Shown here: positions 9,758 through 20,701 of the stretch, in pieces | How positions within the stretch are numbered: the stretch's first letter is position 1 | Layout of the letters: each line of letters begins with the position of its first letter | NCBI RefSeq assembly: GCF_900465055.1 | Contig: NZ_LS483250.1 | Coordinates: 2,418,001-2,482,000, forward strand | Origin: Moritella yayanosii | GTDB lineage: Bacteria > Pseudomonadota > Gammaproteobacteria > Enterobacterales > Moritellaceae | DNA: 64,000 nucleotides | Direction: 5' to 3' | Notes under the pieces: generated by a model | Database searches by the model: none | Seen by the model: the letters and a program-made list of their open reading frames with translations, nothing else | What the model was told of the DNA's origin: nothing | Program-made: the position numbers and the translations under genes

Positions 9758-11481
9758 GAAGTGGTTTTCTCCGTCTTACTTAAATACATATCGTCCATTG
9801 CGCCATATTTAATTTGCATCGGATATACATGCTCTTCTGGATCAATAATAATATCCATGAATACAACACGATTTTTATTTTCTTCCGAGAAGCACTCAGC
9901 AAAAGCTTTATCCAAATTTTCAGGTTTACTCACCTGAATACCAACGTGATGATAAGCTTCTGCTAACTTAACAAAATCAGGCATAGACTCCATATAAGAG
10001 TGAGAATGACGGCCATCATAGAACATTTTCTGCCACTGTTTAACCATGCCTAGCGCACCATTATTCAAGGTGATAATCTTCACGGCAATACCGTATTGCA
10101 GACAGGTAGATAATTCTTGAATGTTCATTTGAATAGAACCATCACCAGTAATACAACATACTATCTTTTCTGGGTTGGCAATTTTAGCGCCCATAGCTGC
10201 AGGAAAACCAAAGCCCATAGTCCCAAGACCGCCGGAGTTGATCCATTGGCGTGGTTTATCGTACGGGTAATACAAGGCACCAAACATTTGATGTTGGCCT
10301 ACATCCGAGGTAATAATCGCTTTACCCTCTGTATGTTTATATAAGCCTTCGATAACCGCTTGCGGTTTAATTGACAACCCTGTTTCATAGCTAAGGCATT
10401 TTTTAGTACGCCAGCTATCAATTTGTTTCCACCAAGCAGCACGTTCTTCTTCGTTCGCGGTAACATCCAACTCTTCAATAACCTCAAGCATCTGCTCAAC
10501 AACCACTTCGATAGAACCAACAATGGGAATATCAGCGTGTACTGTTTTAGAGATTGATGTTGGGTCGATATCAACATGAATTATTTTTGCTTCAGGACAA
10601 AATTTATCAATGGCATTGGTGACACGATCATCAAAACGTGCGCCTAAACAAATAATAAGATCTGAGTTATGCATGGTTTTGTTCGCTTCAAATGTACCAT
10701 GCATACCTAACATACCGACATTCTGTGAATGCGTACCAGGAAAGATACCCAGACCCATCAAAGTATTCGTTACCGGTAGGTTTAACTGTTCTGCAAATTT
10801 AAGTACTTGTGTTTCAGCATTCGCAATTACCGCGCCGCCACCAACATAAAGTACTGGTTTTTTAGCCGTTGCAATCGCTTTAACGGCTTTACGTACTTGT
10901 CCTTTATGACCCGATGTAACCGGGTTATATGATCGCATAGACACGCTTTCAGGATATTTGTACGGAAATTTAGCTAACGGGTTTTGCGTATCTTTTGGTA
11001 AATCGATTACCACAGGTCCAGGACGACCTGTTGACGCGATATAATACGCTTTTTTGATCGCTTCTGGGATCTCAGAAGCTGTTTTACATAAAAAACTGTG
11101 TTTTACAACAGGGCGAGATACCCCCATCATGTCCGTTTCCTGGAATGCATCGTTACCGATCATTGACGTAGGAACCTGACCCGATAAGACAACCAGCGGA
11201 ATCGAATCCATATACGCAGTAGCAATACCAGTAATACAGTTTGTCGCCCCCGGTCCTGATGTAACTAGGACGGTACCAACTTTCCCTGTTGAACGTGCAT
11301 AACCATCTGCAGCATGCACTGCAGCTTGCTCATGCCGGACTAAAAAATGTTCAATTTTACTTGATTCGAATAACGCATCATAAATATCAAGAACAGAGCC
11401 ACCAGGATAACCGAAGATATGCTCAATACCCTCATCTTCCAGTGAGCGGATTACCATTTCGGCACCAGACAACATTTCCAT
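9754..11481 (-). CDS. ilvI: acetolactate synthase large (catalytic) subunit
   Basis: A 575-aa ThDP-dependent enzyme that condenses pyruvate with pyruvate or 2-oxobutyrate. The ThDP-activating Glu lies in the LVRHEQAA segment, the ThDP/Mg motif is visible as [12 protein letters not shown], and [15 protein letters not shown] is the classic N-terminus. I chose the ATG at 11481 because E. coli IlvI begins [10 protein letters not shown] in the same way and GGGAGG lies 8 bases upstream. The ATG at 11502 would add seven residues. First gene of ilvIH, preceded by a good promoter-like sequence. Confidence 0.96.
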   Translation of the reverse strand: MEMLSGAEMVIRSLEDEGIEHIFGYPGGSVLDIYDALFESSKIEHFLVRHEQAAVHAADGYARSTGKVGTVLVTSGPGATNCITGIATAYMDSIPLVVLSGQVPTSMIGNDAFQETDMMGVSRPVVKHSFLCKTASEIPEAIKKAYYIASTGRPGPVVIDLPKDTQNPLAKFPYKYPESVSMRSYNPVTSGHKGQVRKAVKAIATAKKPVLYVGGGAVIANAETQVLKFAEQLNLPVTNTLMGLGIFPGTHSQNVGMLGMHGTFEANKTMHNSDLIICLGARFDDRVTNAIDKFCPEAKIIHVDIDPTSISKTVHADIPIVGSIEVVVEQMLEVIEELDVTANEEERAAWWKQIDSWRTKKCLSYETGLSIKPQAVIEGLYKHTEGKAIITSDVGQHQMFGALYYPYDKPRQWINSGGLGTMGFGFPAAMGAKIANPEKIVCCITGDGSIQMNIQELSTCLQYGIAVKIITLNNGALGMVKQWQKMFYDGRHSHSYMESMPDFVKLAEAYHHVGIQVSKPENLDKAFAECFSEENKNRVVFMDIIIDPEEHVYPMQIKYGAMDDMYLSKTEKTTS

Positions 11482-11531
11482 AAGCAGGCCCTCCCGGCCC
11501 ATTTCCTAATTCTAGTTTGACAACTGTCGAC

Positions 11532-11559
11532 ATTATAACCAATTAGTTACAAGTTTAAA
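11532..11559 (-). promoter_or_regulatory. probable sigma-70 promoter of ilvIH
   Basis: On the minus strand TTTAAA (11554-11559) and a perfect TATAAT (11532-11537) are separated by 16 bases, about 50 bases upstream of the ilvI start. The rest of the 358-bp gap up to the GGDEF-EAL gene is A+T-rich. I saw no leader peptide or attenuator in it. Confidence 0.6.
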
Positions 11560-11839
11560 CTTCCCATTGAATTAGATTTAACTTTATTTTTATTGGTTTA
11601 TTCATTAAAATTAACAAAATAAAATCATCTTTAAAAGCAATATAAGAAATTAAATATTAAAAAAATTCATCATCATTACTTAGAACGATATATTTCGGCT
11701 GGAAATGAGGAGACAACAAAGAGGCGCACACCAGCAACACATTGATTTAGAATAAAAAATATCGCCCACGGTAAGTTACCCATGTGATAACACTCCGCTA
11801 TTTTAAAACAAACAATTTCTCGAATAACGATATAATTAA

Positions 11840-13486
11840 CTATGCTGATGGCTGGTCAATCATTTTAGTCGCAGGATTTTCATTTCGATTCGCCAACCAC
11901 ATATGTAACGTTGATAACGACATAGGTTTTGCGTACCAGTATCCCTGTACCTTAAAACAACCTTGTTTAAGTAAGAATTCTGCTTGCCCTGGATGCTCAA
12001 TGCCCTCACCCAGCAACTCTAAGTTTAAAGCCTCACCCATAGCACAAATACCTTTCACTATTTTTTGACTACGCTCCGAGTCAACGACACCTTCAATAAA
12101 GCTACGGTCCAACTTAATACCATAGAACTTAAATTTATGCAGATAGCTAAATGAAGAATAACCCGTGCCAAAATCATCAATCCATAACTTGATACCTAAA
12201 TTATTTAATTCGCGTAATACGCGCAAGTTATCACTATCTGCATTCATTAATGTGGTTTCAGTTATCTCAAAATGGATCTGGGCTGGGGATAAAGAGTAAC
12301 TCGCTAAAATACTTCTGACATTATGTACAAAGGCATTATCCGCAAGTTGTTGTGGGGCGATATTGATCGCAATGAAATACTCAGGATTGTGGATCTGTAA
12401 TAACGCTAAATCACTGCAAGCTTGTTTAATGATCCATTGACCTATAGGCACGATAAGACCCGTTTGTTCAGTCACAGGAATAAAGTCATCGGGGGGGACT
12501 AAACCACGAACAGGATGATTCCAACGAATTAACGCTTCAAAGCCTAACTCTGTTTCTGTTGATATATCAATGATAGGTTGATAATAAATTTCAAATTCAC
12601 CATTGATAATCGCCTGATTAAGTTCTTGCTCAAGATGGACTCGGTATTCCAATTCTCGCATGTACTCAGGTTTAAAAAAAGCCACACCATGCTTGCCTGA
12701 CTCTTTGACTTTATACATCGCCATATCCGCTTTTTTCAATAATGAGTCACTGCACGTACCATGCTCAGGACTGATACTGACACCGATGCTGACACCGATA
12801 ACGATACTCTTATCAGACAATTCAATTTTACGACGAATATTTTTCAGCAATTGGTTCAAGATAGGCGCGATATTTTCAGCATCTGAAAAACCCATTATTA
12901 ATATGGCAAATTCGTCGCCACCAATACGAAAGATATCGGTTTTATACATGTTAGGTTGCAGCGGGTAACCTAACGATAATTTAATGCGTTGCGCGATAAT
13001 AGCGATGACTTGATCGCCGACATTATGACCTAAAGTATCATTGATATCTTTAAGATCGTCGAGATCCAAAATACATAACGCAGTATTACCTTGCCCTTCT
13101 GCCATTCTGCTATCGAGCATTTCTAGAAATTTAAATCGATTGGCTAATCCAGTGCAATTATCTAAATATACCGATAAATCCAGCGCTACAAGTCGCCCTT
13201 GTAAGCGGGATAACTCCAAATTAGCTTTTCGCAGACTCTTCCTGTAGTTATTTGTTTTATAGATACAAATAACACTAATGACGCTGACAAAAATAGTAAT
13301 GATGACGGAAGTAGGCGTTAAGATGATCGTATGGCGTAATGCTAATAACAAGAACCAGATTGCATCACTCGAAAACGCGAAAAGATAGATACAAAAAAAC
13401 AGTGCTAGCGAGCTACCAACCGCAATGAAGGTAAGAACAATTTTACGCCATTGATGTGAAATATTCCCGGTATTGAACTTGTCCAT
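11840..13486 (-). CDS. membrane GGDEF-EAL cyclic-di-GMP protein
   Basis: A 548-aa protein with two N-terminal membrane segments (about residues 16-38 and 43-76), a GGDEF domain with an intact RIGGDEF motif at 187-193, and an EAL domain with FEALIRW near 316-322 and WIDDFGTGYSS near 434-444. Both catalytic motifs look intact, so it could make or degrade c-di-GMP; dual proteins are often phosphodiesterases. The inhibitory RxxD site before GGDEF is lost (YKTD). I chose the ATG at 13486; a GTG three codons upstream is possible. No sensory domain is apparent beyond the membrane segments. Confidence 0.9.
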   Translation of the reverse strand: MDKFNTGNISHQWRKIVLTFIAVGSSLALFFCIYLFAFSSDAIWFLLLALRHTIILTPTSVIITIFVSVISVICIYKTNNYRKSLRKANLELSRLQGRLVALDLSVYLDNCTGLANRFKFLEMLDSRMAEGQGNTALCILDLDDLKDINDTLGHNVGDQVIAIIAQRIKLSLGYPLQPNMYKTDIFRIGGDEFAILIMGFSDAENIAPILNQLLKNIRRKIELSDKSIVIGVSIGVSISPEHGTCSDSLLKKADMAMYKVKESGKHGVAFFKPEYMRELEYRVHLEQELNQAIINGEFEIYYQPIIDISTETELGFEALIRWNHPVRGLVPPDDFIPVTEQTGLIVPIGQWIIKQACSDLALLQIHNPEYFIAINIAPQQLADNAFVHNVRSILASYSLSPAQIHFEITETTLMNADSDNLRVLRELNNLGIKLWIDDFGTGYSSFSYLHKFKFYGIKLDRSFIEGVVDSERSQKIVKGICAMGEALNLELLGEGIEHPGQAEFLLKQGCFKVQGYWYAKPMSLSTLHMWLANRNENPATKMIDQPSA

Positions 13487-13644
13487 AATTAGCACTATCC
13501 ATTGTGACCAATCTACTTAATTCATATTCAATTAAGATTAGTGCAGATCAATAACAATGGGGTGAATATTTTACTCGGCTCAGTCATAAATAGAAAAAAG
13601 TGCTAGGGCAGTAAAGGTTCACTCAGTGATCAATGTAATCTAGA

Positions 13645-13696
13645 CATAATAATCCCGTTGTAAGTCACCTTAAAAGTGCATAACGGGATTATTATG
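13645..13696. repeat. 15-bp perfect inverted repeat downstream of the acyl-CoA ligase
   Basis: CATAATAATCCCGTT (13645-13659) and AACGGGATTATTATG (13682-13696) pair perfectly around a 22-nt loop. It lies 13 bases after the stop of the minus-strand ligase gene and probably ends or stabilises that transcript, although no U-tract follows. Confidence 0.55.
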
Positions 13697-13709
13697 CTAG
13701 TAAAAAAAC

Positions 13710-15518
13710 TTAATGTTTTATATTTTTTCCTTTTTTAACAGTGCTATACATACTTTCGATCAAGCTACTGTAGCGCTGTTGAATCACTTTACGTTTTAAC
13801 TTAAGCGTCGGTGTTAGCTCACCTTTTTCATTGGTAAACGGTGATGCCATGAGCTTAAATTTCTTCACTTGCTCAAATTTAGCCAGCTCTTTCTGCATTT
13901 CTTTAACACGTTCATCAAGCAATTCAACTATCTTAGTATGCTTAAGTAATTCAACATACGATTCGTATTTTAGATTCAGTGTTTTAGCATATTCTTCAAT
14001 TGCTTCTTGTGCAGGCACAATCAAGGCCGAGGCATATTTTCTGGCATCCGCAAATACGGCCACTTGTTCAATGAAACGATCACGACCTAACGTACCTTCG
14101 ATTAATTGTGGGGCAATATATTTACCACACTCAGTTTTCATTAAATCTTTCAAACGGTCGGTAATATACAAGTAGCCATTTTCATCAATCGCCCCTGCAT
14201 CACCCGTTTTCAACCATTCACCGTCAAAGGTTTTTGCCGTTTCTTCTGGCTTGTTGAAGTAACCGCGCATGACAGTCGGGCTTTTAATCAAGATCTCGTT
14301 TTCAGCGCCCAGTTTCACTTCAATACCCGGTAACACCGAACCAATCGATCCGAGTTTAAAGTCTTTCGAATAACAGCTCACTGTCGCCACAGTTTCTGTC
14401 ATGCCGTAGCCATATTTAATATGGATACCGATTGCTTGGAAAAATAAGTTAACTTCATCGTCGAGTTTCGCACCCGAACAAGGGAAGAAGCGTACCTTGC
14501 CACCAAATACAGCGCGCAATTTAGTAAATACCAATTTATCCGCGATCGCATGTTGCAGTTGCAATAATGGCGACACAGACGTACCCGCTTGTTGTGCTTC
14601 AAAGCGTTGCTTACCGACGCGAACAGCCCAATGAAATAATTTTTTACGTGCTGCTGGGGCATTCTCAACTTTATTCATAATGGTGGTATGAATTTTTTCA
14701 TACAGACGTGGTACCGCACACATCACAGTAGGCTTAGTATCTGTTAAGGCTTTTTGAATGCGCGCAGGATCTTTCAGGTAAGTATTTTCGGCCCCCCATA
14801 ACAATGCATTAAACGTCCAAATACGTTCAAAAACATGGCTTAACGGTAAGAATGCTAATGAAACATCATTTTCTTCTAAACGCGTTTCGGACTCATTCGC
14901 TGCTAATGCAGCTTGAATGTTAGCATAATCAAGCATCACGCCTTTCGGTTCACCAGTGGTGCCAGAGGTATAAATTAAGGTAACAAGATCATCTGACCTG
15001 GCTTGTTCAATACGCTGTGAGAGCGCTATCGATGATGGGCTATTAGGTGTGAACGCTAGCATATCGGCATAAGCAACAACACGAGGATCATCAGGTAAAT
15101 TAACGCCCGAAGAAAAAACAATAAGGGACTGCAGCGATTCACATTTATCAAGTAATGGTAAGGCGAGTTTTAATTCCGCTTTATCACCAATAAACATGCA
15201 GGTAATATTGGCATCATTAATTATATATTCAGCTTGTGATGAAGTACTGCTTGGATAAAGTGGTACCGAAACGGCACGACACTGCTGCAGAGCGAGATCG
15301 GCAATCGTCCATTCTGGTAAATTATTTGACCAAATACCCACGTTTTCCTGAACTTTAAGTCCACGATCAAGTAAGTTATTTGCCAAACCTTCGATACGTT
15401 CACCCATCTGCTTCCAGCTAACGCGATCCCAACCAGTTTTGGTTTTACTCTTCAGGGCTGTTTTATCTTGATATTGCTCAATCCTCGCAAGGATCTGATT
15501 TACAAAATGCTGACTCAT
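13710..15518 (-). CDS. long-chain acyl-CoA synthetase (AMP-forming)
   Basis: A 602-aa adenylate-forming enzyme. The P-loop TLIYTSGTTGEPKGVML, the YGMTET motif and the GDxG..ITDRLKDLMKT hinge, followed by GKYIAPQ, are all visible. It belongs to the FadD15-like, single-protein long-chain fatty-acid:CoA ligases rather than the E. coli FadD type, judging by the 600-aa length and the KLRAVFGGKVRFFPCSGAKL segment. It activates fatty acids at the inner membrane. A perfect palindrome about 39 bp upstream may be its operator. Confidence 0.88.
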   Translation of the reverse strand: MSQHFVNQILARIEQYQDKTALKSKTKTGWDRVSWKQMGERIEGLANNLLDRGLKVQENVGIWSNNLPEWTIADLALQQCRAVSVPLYPSSTSSQAEYIINDANITCMFIGDKAELKLALPLLDKCESLQSLIVFSSGVNLPDDPRVVAYADMLAFTPNSPSSIALSQRIEQARSDDLVTLIYTSGTTGEPKGVMLDYANIQAALAANESETRLEENDVSLAFLPLSHVFERIWTFNALLWGAENTYLKDPARIQKALTDTKPTVMCAVPRLYEKIHTTIMNKVENAPAARKKLFHWAVRVGKQRFEAQQAGTSVSPLLQLQHAIADKLVFTKLRAVFGGKVRFFPCSGAKLDDEVNLFFQAIGIHIKYGYGMTETVATVSCYSKDFKLGSIGSVLPGIEVKLGAENEILIKSPTVMRGYFNKPEETAKTFDGEWLKTGDAGAIDENGYLYITDRLKDLMKTECGKYIAPQLIEGTLGRDRFIEQVAVFADARKYASALIVPAQEAIEEYAKTLNLKYESYVELLKHTKIVELLDERVKEMQKELAKFEQVKKFKLMASPFTNEKGELTPTLKLKRKVIQQRYSSLIESMYSTVKKGKNIKH

Positions 15519-15556
15519 GTCTATTTCTCATGTTAATTCGGGCGCAAACGAAACTC

Positions 15557-15574
15557 GGCTTACACTTGTAAGCC
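15557..15574. promoter_or_regulatory. 18-bp palindrome upstream of the acyl-CoA synthetase gene
   Basis: GGCTTACA and TGTAAGCC flank a 2-nt centre, with CTC and GAG extending the symmetry on either side. It sits 39 bases upstream of the ATG of the minus-strand ligase. The layout is that of a TetR-type operator, and from memory it is somewhat like the FabR family site. The cognate regulator is not in this window. Confidence 0.45.
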
Positions 15575-15741
15575 AGAGAGGGTAGCCTGTAAAATTTCAT
15601 TTGTAAAATAAATGAATATTTTATAACCTATTTAACACTTAACCATCCAATAATAGCGTCATTTTAGTTATAAACTGGGGGTTTAACCACAAGTTACAAC
15701 TTATTTAGTCATTACGCTCGAAAATAATAAGTTAAGTGTCG

Positions 15742-15891
15742 CTAGTGACTGGCTAAATGCGACCAACTGTCTAATGGTTCATCACAGTCTCTTTCAACTA
15801 AAGATATATCAATCCCCATATCGGTTAATTCTTTCAGTGTTAGGTCATCTGCAAGCTCAACCATCTCGCCTTGTTCATTTTTAAATAACAT
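15742..15891 (-). CDS. 49-aa conserved-looking small protein
   Basis: A short acidic ORF in an otherwise empty 622-bp gap. It starts with ATG at 15891 (MLFKNEQGEMVELADDLTL...), ends with TAG at 15742, and has a good ribosome site, GGAG 6 bases upstream. Codon use is like the neighbours and it has one Trp and one Cys. There is no membrane segment or signal. I do not know its function. The compact acidic beta-turn start and helix-like middle (LKELTDMGIDISLV) suggest a real folded small protein. Confidence 0.6.
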   Translation of the reverse strand: MLFKNEQGEMVELADDLTLKELTDMGIDISLVERDCDEPLDSWSHLASH

Positions 15892-16140
15892 ATCTCACTC
15901 CACGATAAAAAACCTAATTTAAGTGTGGCATAGATCAAAGAAAGGTCTAATTTAGCTATGTGATAAAAGTAATATTGCCACGCTGGTCTTACGGCTTGGC
16001 TATATTGTGTATCTGCCAGTAGCTGGGGACAAATCAATTGACAAAAAACAGCCAAGCCTGTAATGATTAATGCATAAAATTAATTTATACATATAGATGG
16101 CTAAAGCGAGTCTATATAACGGCAAATTGAAGGATTCATA

Positions 16141-17706
16141 ATGTCAGACCAGGTTATTATTTTTGATACGACCTTAAGGGATGGAGAGCAAGCATTATCT
16201 GCAAGCTTAACCGTAAAAGAAAAATTACAAATCGCCTTTGCACTTGAGCGCCTAGGTGTTGATGTAATGGAAGTTGGTTTTCCAATTTCATCACCTGGTG
16301 ATTTTGAATCCGTGCAGACGATTGCACGTAATATTAAAAATAGTCGTGTTTGCGCCCTTTCTCGCGCGCTTGAAAAAGATATTGACGCTGCAGCCCAAGC
16401 ACTGTCAGTTGCGAAATACTTCCGTATTCATACCTTTATTTCGACATCAGATATTCATGTTAAAAGTAAATTAAAACGTAGCTTTAACGATGTGCTCCAG
16501 ATGGGTTGCCACGCGATTAAACATGCCCGTCGTTATACTGATGACGTTGAGTTTTCTTGTGAAGATGCCGGCCGTACCCCAATCGATAATCTATGTCGTA
16601 TGGTTGAAGAAGCCATTAAAGCCGGTGCCACCACGATTAACATTCCAGATACCGTTGGTTATACCGTGCCATCGCAATTCGGCGGCATCATCACCGACTT
16701 ATTCAATCGCGTGCCAAATATTGATAAAGCCGTGATCTCGGTACATTGTCATGATGACCTTGGCTTATCGGTAGCGAACTCCATTGCGGCCATAGAGCAA
16801 GGTGCTCGTCAAATCGAATGTACCATCAATGGTATTGGTGAACGCGCAGGTAACTGTTCATTAGAAGAAATAGCCATGATCTTGCACACACGCCAAGATT
16901 TATTAGGTAAAACCACCAATATTAACGCACAAGAAATTTACCGAACCAGCCAGCTAGTCAGCCAACTCTGCAACATGCCAGTACAGGCTAATAAAGCCAT
17001 TGTGGGTGCTAATGCATTTTCACATTCTTCAGGTATTCATCAGGATGGCGTGCTGAAAGCAAAAAATACTTACGAAATTATCACCCCAGAAAGTATTGGT
17101 CTAACCCAAAACAAGTTAAATCTAACCTCACGTTCTGGTCGTCATGTGATCAAACATCGTATGGCAGAGCTGGGCTATACTGCTAATGATTATGATCTTG
17201 AAGAGCTGTATGAAAGCTTCTTACAACTGGCGGATAAAAAGGGCCAAATATTCGATTATGACCTTGAAGCATTAATCTTCTTTAATAATTTGCACGAAGA
17301 TGAAGCACATTTTAAATTAGATTATCTCAGTGTTCAGTCTGGTTCCGGCGTGAAAGCAACCGCAACAATTAGCTTAATTTCACAATTAGAAACAACGGAT
17401 GAATCTCGTACAGACACTGAAGCGGCGATAGGTAATGGTCCAGTTGATGCAGTTTATAAATGTTTAAGTCGTATTTCTGGCTTCGATATCGATATTGCCG
17501 ATTATCACATCACAGCCAAAGGCGAAGGTAAAGACGCACTGGGTCAAGTCGATATTGTCGCAACGTATGAAGGCCGTAAGTTCCACGGTATCGGCTTAGC
17601 CACCGATATCATCGAATCGTCGGCGCTGGCTTATGTCCACGTAATGAATAATATCCATCGCGCCAATGCGGTAGAACAACAGAAACTTAAAAAACAACAT
17701 CAATAA
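16141..17706 (+). CDS. leuA: 2-isopropylmalate synthase
   Basis: A 521-aa enzyme making 2-isopropylmalate from acetyl-CoA and 2-oxoisovalerate, the first committed step to leucine. The signature [10 protein letters not shown] is at residues 8-17, [15 protein letters not shown] is in the second family motif, and [10 protein letters not shown] is in the C-terminal regulatory LeuA dimer domain that binds leucine. Length fits E. coli LeuA (523 aa). AAGGA lies 6 bases before the ATG. I see no leucine-rich leader peptide upstream, only a 9-bp dyad at 15993-16058. Confidence 0.97.
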   Translation: MSDQVIIFDTTLRDGEQALSASLTVKEKLQIAFALERLGVDVMEVGFPISSPGDFESVQTIARNIKNSRVCALSRALEKDIDAAAQALSVAKYFRIHTFISTSDIHVKSKLKRSFNDVLQMGCHAIKHARRYTDDVEFSCEDAGRTPIDNLCRMVEEAIKAGATTINIPDTVGYTVPSQFGGIITDLFNRVPNIDKAVISVHCHDDLGLSVANSIAAIEQGARQIECTINGIGERAGNCSLEEIAMILHTRQDLLGKTTNINAQEIYRTSQLVSQLCNMPVQANKAIVGANAFSHSSGIHQDGVLKAKNTYEIITPESIGLTQNKLNLTSRSGRHVIKHRMAELGYTANDYDLEELYESFLQLADKKGQIFDYDLEALIFFNNLHEDEAHFKLDYLSVQSGSGVKATATISLISQLETTDESRTDTEAAIGNGPVDAVYKCLSRISGFDIDIADYHITAKGEGKDALGQVDIVATYEGRKFHGIGLATDIIESSALAYVHVMNNIHRANAVEQQKLKKQHQ

Positions 17707-17711
17707 TATAG

Positions 17712-18824
<1,113 letters not shown>

Positions 18825-18890
18825 TTAGCACCACATTAACCATCTAGTTAACTTATCTATACATATCTGCGATTAAAGTAACCGGTTATA

Positions 18891-18932
18891 ACAACAAGGC
18901 CGATAGTGAAAATACACTATCGGCCTTGTTGT
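18891..18932. terminator. 18-bp perfect hairpin after leuB
   Basis: ACAACAAGGCCGATAGTG and CACTATCGGCCTTGTTGT pair perfectly around a 6-nt loop (AAAATA). It lies between leuB and the convergent PilZ gene. No T-run follows in either direction, so it may be an RNA-processing or attenuating hairpin as much as a terminator. Confidence 0.6.
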
Positions 18933-18985
18933 AGGAGCGTAATTACATCTCGTTGAATTACTGGCGCGAATATAAGTCCCTCAGG

Positions 18986-19276
18986 CTAAGTCAAACTGGT
19001 AAATTCGACCCCTATTTGATAATTATCACCACAATTATCGATACGAGTTACCTTTGCTTCGGCTTGTAACGGCGGGACGCGGGTATCGCCAGTCGGTAGA
19101 AAAATACTCACGCTATCGTTTAAAGAAAAATAATTTTCAGATATATCTAACGACATGCCACTCGCGCTTAAATCACGACAGATAGCAGTAATATTACGCT
19201 CTTCATCCGTCACCTGCACCGGTGAATCGATTAACATTCGGTGATAACTACGTCGTTCCAAATTAGCTTTTAGCAC
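18986..19276 (-). CDS. stand-alone PilZ-domain protein
   Basis: A 96-aa protein consisting only of a PilZ domain. The c-di-GMP contact motif RxxxR is visible as RRSYHR near residues 8-13 and the D/NxSxxG motif as DLSASG near 36-41, followed by strands ending in the IGVEF that closes such barrels. It probably acts as a c-di-GMP effector or adaptor in the cytosol. It is alone on its strand, but two GGDEF proteins are in this window. Confidence 0.88.
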   Translation of the reverse strand: MLKANLERRSYHRMLIDSPVQVTDEERNITAICRDLSASGMSLDISENYFSLNDSVSIFLPTGDTRVPPLQAEAKVTRIDNCGDNYQIGVEFTSLT

Positions 19277-19507
19277 ATCAATATCCCTCTTATGACTCTA
19301 ATTTATAAATGTTGATTAGTTAATTTATCAATTCTGAGAAAAATATAAATCATTCAAATATCTAAATGATCCGTTTATTTTTTGAGTATAGTCATCATTT
19401 ATTCACTCGGTTCACGCCAAGTAAAATTATGCGATCCAGATTGCTTTTTTCACGATACAAAATTCACTAGCACTTTAGAACAAATAAAAATACAATGGAG
19501 GTTCACT

Positions 19508-19602
19508 CATCGGGGTGCTGCTCGACTTTTTGTTAAAAAGTCACACTGGCTGAGATAACACCCGTAATAACTTGAACCAGATAATGCTGGCATAGGAATG
19601 AG
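19508..19602 (+). promoter_or_regulatory. TPP (THI-box) riboswitch
   Basis: The conserved core is readable in order: CGGGGTGC at 19511-19518, GGCTGAGATAACACCC at about 19548-19563, then TTGAACCAGATAATGCTGG and CATAGGAATGAG up to about 19602. These match the P2/P3 and P4/P5 thiamine-pyrophosphate sensor halves. It heads the thiBPQ operon. The expression platform is probably the hairpin at 19630-19660 around the thiB ribosome site. Confidence 0.95.
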
Positions 19603-19629
19603 ATTCGACCAACTGAGTCATAAGTTCTA

Positions 19630-19660
19630 TGCTTCACATTCTAGGAGTATCCGTGAAGCA
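19630..19660 (+). promoter_or_regulatory. hairpin sequestering the thiB ribosome site and GTG start
   Basis: TGCTTCAC (19630-19637) pairs perfectly with GTGAAGCA (19653-19660), which contains the GTG start codon. The 15-nt loop carries the AGGAG ribosome site. This is what a translational expression platform of the upstream TPP riboswitch would look like. Confidence 0.6.
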
Positions 19661-20666
19661 CACGATCAAAAAACTAGCACTTTGCACTGCCCTACTTTTA
19701 CCTTCGCTGTCATTACAAGTCGCTCACGCCGCTGACAAACCAGTATTAAATATTTATACCTACGATTCATTTGCATCCGATTGGGGCCCAGGTCCAAAAA
19801 TAAAAACTGCGTTTGAAGCCGAGTGTAATTGCGAACTTAATTTAGTCGCACTCGAAGATGGGGTCAGTATTCTGAATCGTGTCAAACTGGAAGGTAAATA
19901 CACCAAGGCTGATGTATTATTAGGCTTAGACAACAACCTGATGGCTGAAGCAGTAAAAACCAACCTGCTTGCACCTCATCAGCAAGATACCAGTAATTTA
20001 TCACTGCCAAACGAATGGACGAATAAGTACTTTGTTCCATTCGATTACGGTCACTTTGCATTTATCTACGACAGTGAAAAGCTGGCCAATCCACCAGCGA
20101 GTTTAGCTGAATTAGTTGAACGTAAAGATCTGAGCATTATCTATCAAGATCCACGCACCAGCACCCCAGGCCTTGGTTTCATGTTATGGGTAAAAGCCGT
20201 TTATGGTGACGAAGCACCGCAAGCATGGCAACAGATCGCAGCTAAAACAGTCACCATCACCAAAGGCTGGAGCCAAGCTTACGGCATGTTCTTGAAAGGC
20301 GAAGCGGACATGGTATTAAGCTATACTACGTCACCGGCTTATCACATGGTTGCCGAGCAAGAATTTAAGTATAAAGCCGCAGAATTCAGTGAAGGTCATT
20401 ATCAACAAACAGAGGTGGTTGCCCGTTTGAAAGATGCCGCCAATCCAGAATTAGCCGATCAATTCATGGCGTTCGTACTTACCCCTGCATTCCAAGACGT
20501 GATAGCAACAGGTAACTGGATGCTACCAGCAAAACAAGCGGCGGCACTGCCAAGCGAGTTCGAACAATTAATTAGCCCCGCAAAAACCCTCGAGTTCACA
20601 CCAGAAGAAGTGGCTCAATCACGTAAATCTTGGGTGAAGGAATGGCGTAACGCTGTTACCCAATAA
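19653..20666 (+). CDS. thiB: thiamine/TPP ABC transporter periplasmic binding protein
   Basis: A 337-aa periplasmic protein with a signal peptide (KHTIKKLALCTALLLPSLSL, cleavage after AHA). The mature start LNIYTYDSFASDWGPGPKI and the GWSQAYGMFLKGEADMVLSYTTSP segment match E. coli ThiB/TbpA. It delivers thiamine, TMP and TPP to ThiP. The start is GTG at 19653: AGGAG is 5 bases upstream, while the ATG at 19629 has no ribosome site. First gene of thiBPQ, controlled by the TPP riboswitch. Confidence 0.94.
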   Translation: MKHTIKKLALCTALLLPSLSLQVAHAADKPVLNIYTYDSFASDWGPGPKIKTAFEAECNCELNLVALEDGVSILNRVKLEGKYTKADVLLGLDNNLMAEAVKTNLLAPHQQDTSNLSLPNEWTNKYFVPFDYGHFAFIYDSEKLANPPASLAELVERKDLSIIYQDPRTSTPGLGFMLWVKAVYGDEAPQAWQQIAAKTVTITKGWSQAYGMFLKGEADMVLSYTTSPAYHMVAEQEFKYKAAEFSEGHYQQTEVVARLKDAANPELADQFMAFVLTPAFQDVIATGNWMLPAKQAAALPSEFEQLISPAKTLEFTPEEVAQSRKSWVKEWRNAVTQ

Positions 20667-20701
20667 TTAGTCCATAATGAGTAAATAATTAATCAAAAAT
20701 T

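Noticed and set aside
11840-15518. A shared operon of the GGDEF-EAL protein and the acyl-CoA ligase
   Set aside because: A 15-bp hairpin and over 200 bp of non-coding DNA separate them, and nothing links their functions.
15840-16055. 71-codon minus-strand ORF overlapping the 49-aa ORF
   Set aside because: It lies in another frame, has no ribosome site and reads as shadow sequence. The 49-aa frame has a better start and composition.
16038-16066. TTGACA at 16038-16043 as the leuA promoter
   Set aside because: The -35 is perfect, but at 17 bases downstream only TAATGA is found, a poor -10, so I do not call it.
16097-16141. 14-codon ORF ending TAATG on the leuA start, as a leader peptide
   Set aside because: It has only two Leu codons, no ribosome site and no attenuator hairpin after it. 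I treat it as chance.
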